Source: an uncultured Oscillospiraceae bacterium (lineage in GTDB: Bacteria; Bacillota; Clostridia; Oscillospirales; Ruminococcaceae). From it: a DNA stretch of 5,212 nt. Below, piece after piece: positions 4,838 through 5,212 of this stretch (the stretch's first letter is position 1; every line of letters starts with the position of its first letter). The position numbers and the translations under genes were made by a program. The DNA lies in the NCBI GenBank assembly GCA_900552845.1, contig USBC01000131.1, forward strand, positions 1 through 5,212, written 5' to 3'. The notes beneath the pieces were generated by a model, which was given only the letters and a program-made list of their open reading frames with translations, ran no database searches and was not told the DNA's origin.

Positions 4838-5212
4838 ACGGCGGAACCTCCTTTGGCATGATGATGGGCAGCCCATTGTTTGCGGAGATACGGAATGGCG
4901 AGGAACACCATAACGACCAGTGCCGAGAAGAGCTTGAGATCGGTGGTGGAAAGTCCTGCCCAGATAACGATGGCAAGAATAAAGTAGTAAGCCACAGCGC
5001 CCAGCGCGGTAGTCAGAAGGCGCAGGGCGAAGTTTTTACGCTTGCCCAGCAGCGCCTTGCCGATGACGACTGCCGCCAGACCAATAACGATGGCGCCGCG
5101 TCCCATATTGATGTCCGCAAAGCTCTGCTACAGCGAAAGCAGCGCGCCGGACAGCGCCACCAGCCCCTAGGAGATCATCAGCCCCAGCACCATAGACAAC
5201 ATCGAGATGATC
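4831..5212 (-). CDS. ABC transporter permease, C-terminal part (COG4120 type), with two in-frame TAG codons
   Basis: This is the C-terminal part of a multi-spanning permease pairing with the ATPase. From 5106 downward 91 residues read without a stop: M-G-R-G-A-I-V-I-G-L-A-A-V-V-I-G, then two hydrophobic spans (about L-L-T-T-A-L-G to I-W-A-G-L, and L-F-S-A-L-V-V-M-V-F-L-A-I-P-Y-L), and a basic His-rich tail ending in TGA at 4833-4831. Homology clearly continues upstream in the same frame: G-L-V-A-L-S-G-A-L-L-S and Q-S-F-A-D-I-N precede M-G-R-G. TAG codons at 5130-5128 and 5169-5167 interrupt it. The ATG at 5106 is therefore inside the conserved domain and is not taken as the start. Causes may be read errors near a contig end, a decayed gene, or recoding; errors seem likeliest. 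The intact permease would be about 300 residues, most of it off the right edge. Confidence 0.85.

Overview
The window reads as a moderately GC-rich Firmicute. Strong AGGAGG-type ribosome binding sites, ATGA-type gene overlaps, Rho-independent terminators and the protein flavour suggest a gut Clostridia/Oscillospiraceae relative (Faecalibacterium/Subdoligranulum-like). That placement is an inference from style, not from a marker gene. It is probably a metagenomic contig or an edge of one: both ends cut through genes, and the two ends show anomalies.

Layout. (1) Positions 1-308, minus strand: the N-terminal quarter of MurG, the lipid II glucosaminyltransferase, running off the left edge. (2) It is joined head-on, within about 297-311, to the C-terminal three quarters of an iron-containing alcohol dehydrogenase on the plus strand (to 1193). 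Neither gene has its own start at the join, so this is a chimeric junction: either a rearrangement or, more likely, an assembly or library artefact. The long plus-strand reading frame across it is not a real fusion protein. (3) Positions 1194-1338: three consecutive hairpins between convergent genes, including a 19-bp perfect stem and a canonical terminator for the minus-strand operon. (4) Positions 3829 down to 1339, minus strand: a compact three-gene operon with its own sigma-70-type promoter and an AT-rich inverted repeat overlapping the expected transcription start. It encodes a MarR-family repressor, a PLP-dependent alpha-oxoamine synthase resembling bacterial serine palmitoyltransferases, and a classical short-chain dehydrogenase. 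(5) About 3838-4042: non-coding, with an 80-nt GC-rich folded element and a hairpin terminator. (6) Positions 5212 down to 4043, minus strand: the last two genes of an ABC importer operon, a permease C-terminal part and its ATPase, of the COG4120/COG1101 type that usually travels with a COG2984 substrate-binding protein. The permease has two in-frame TAG codons near the right edge.

How the genes may work together. The alpha-oxoamine synthase would condense an acyl thioester with an amino acid to a beta-keto-amine, and the overlapping SDR would reduce the ketone to an amino alcohol, under control of the MarR protein. This is the logic of the first two steps of sphingoid-base synthesis and is the most interesting biology here. 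Substrates are not determined by the sequence. The ABC importer is a separate unit in the same direction, insulated by its own terminator.
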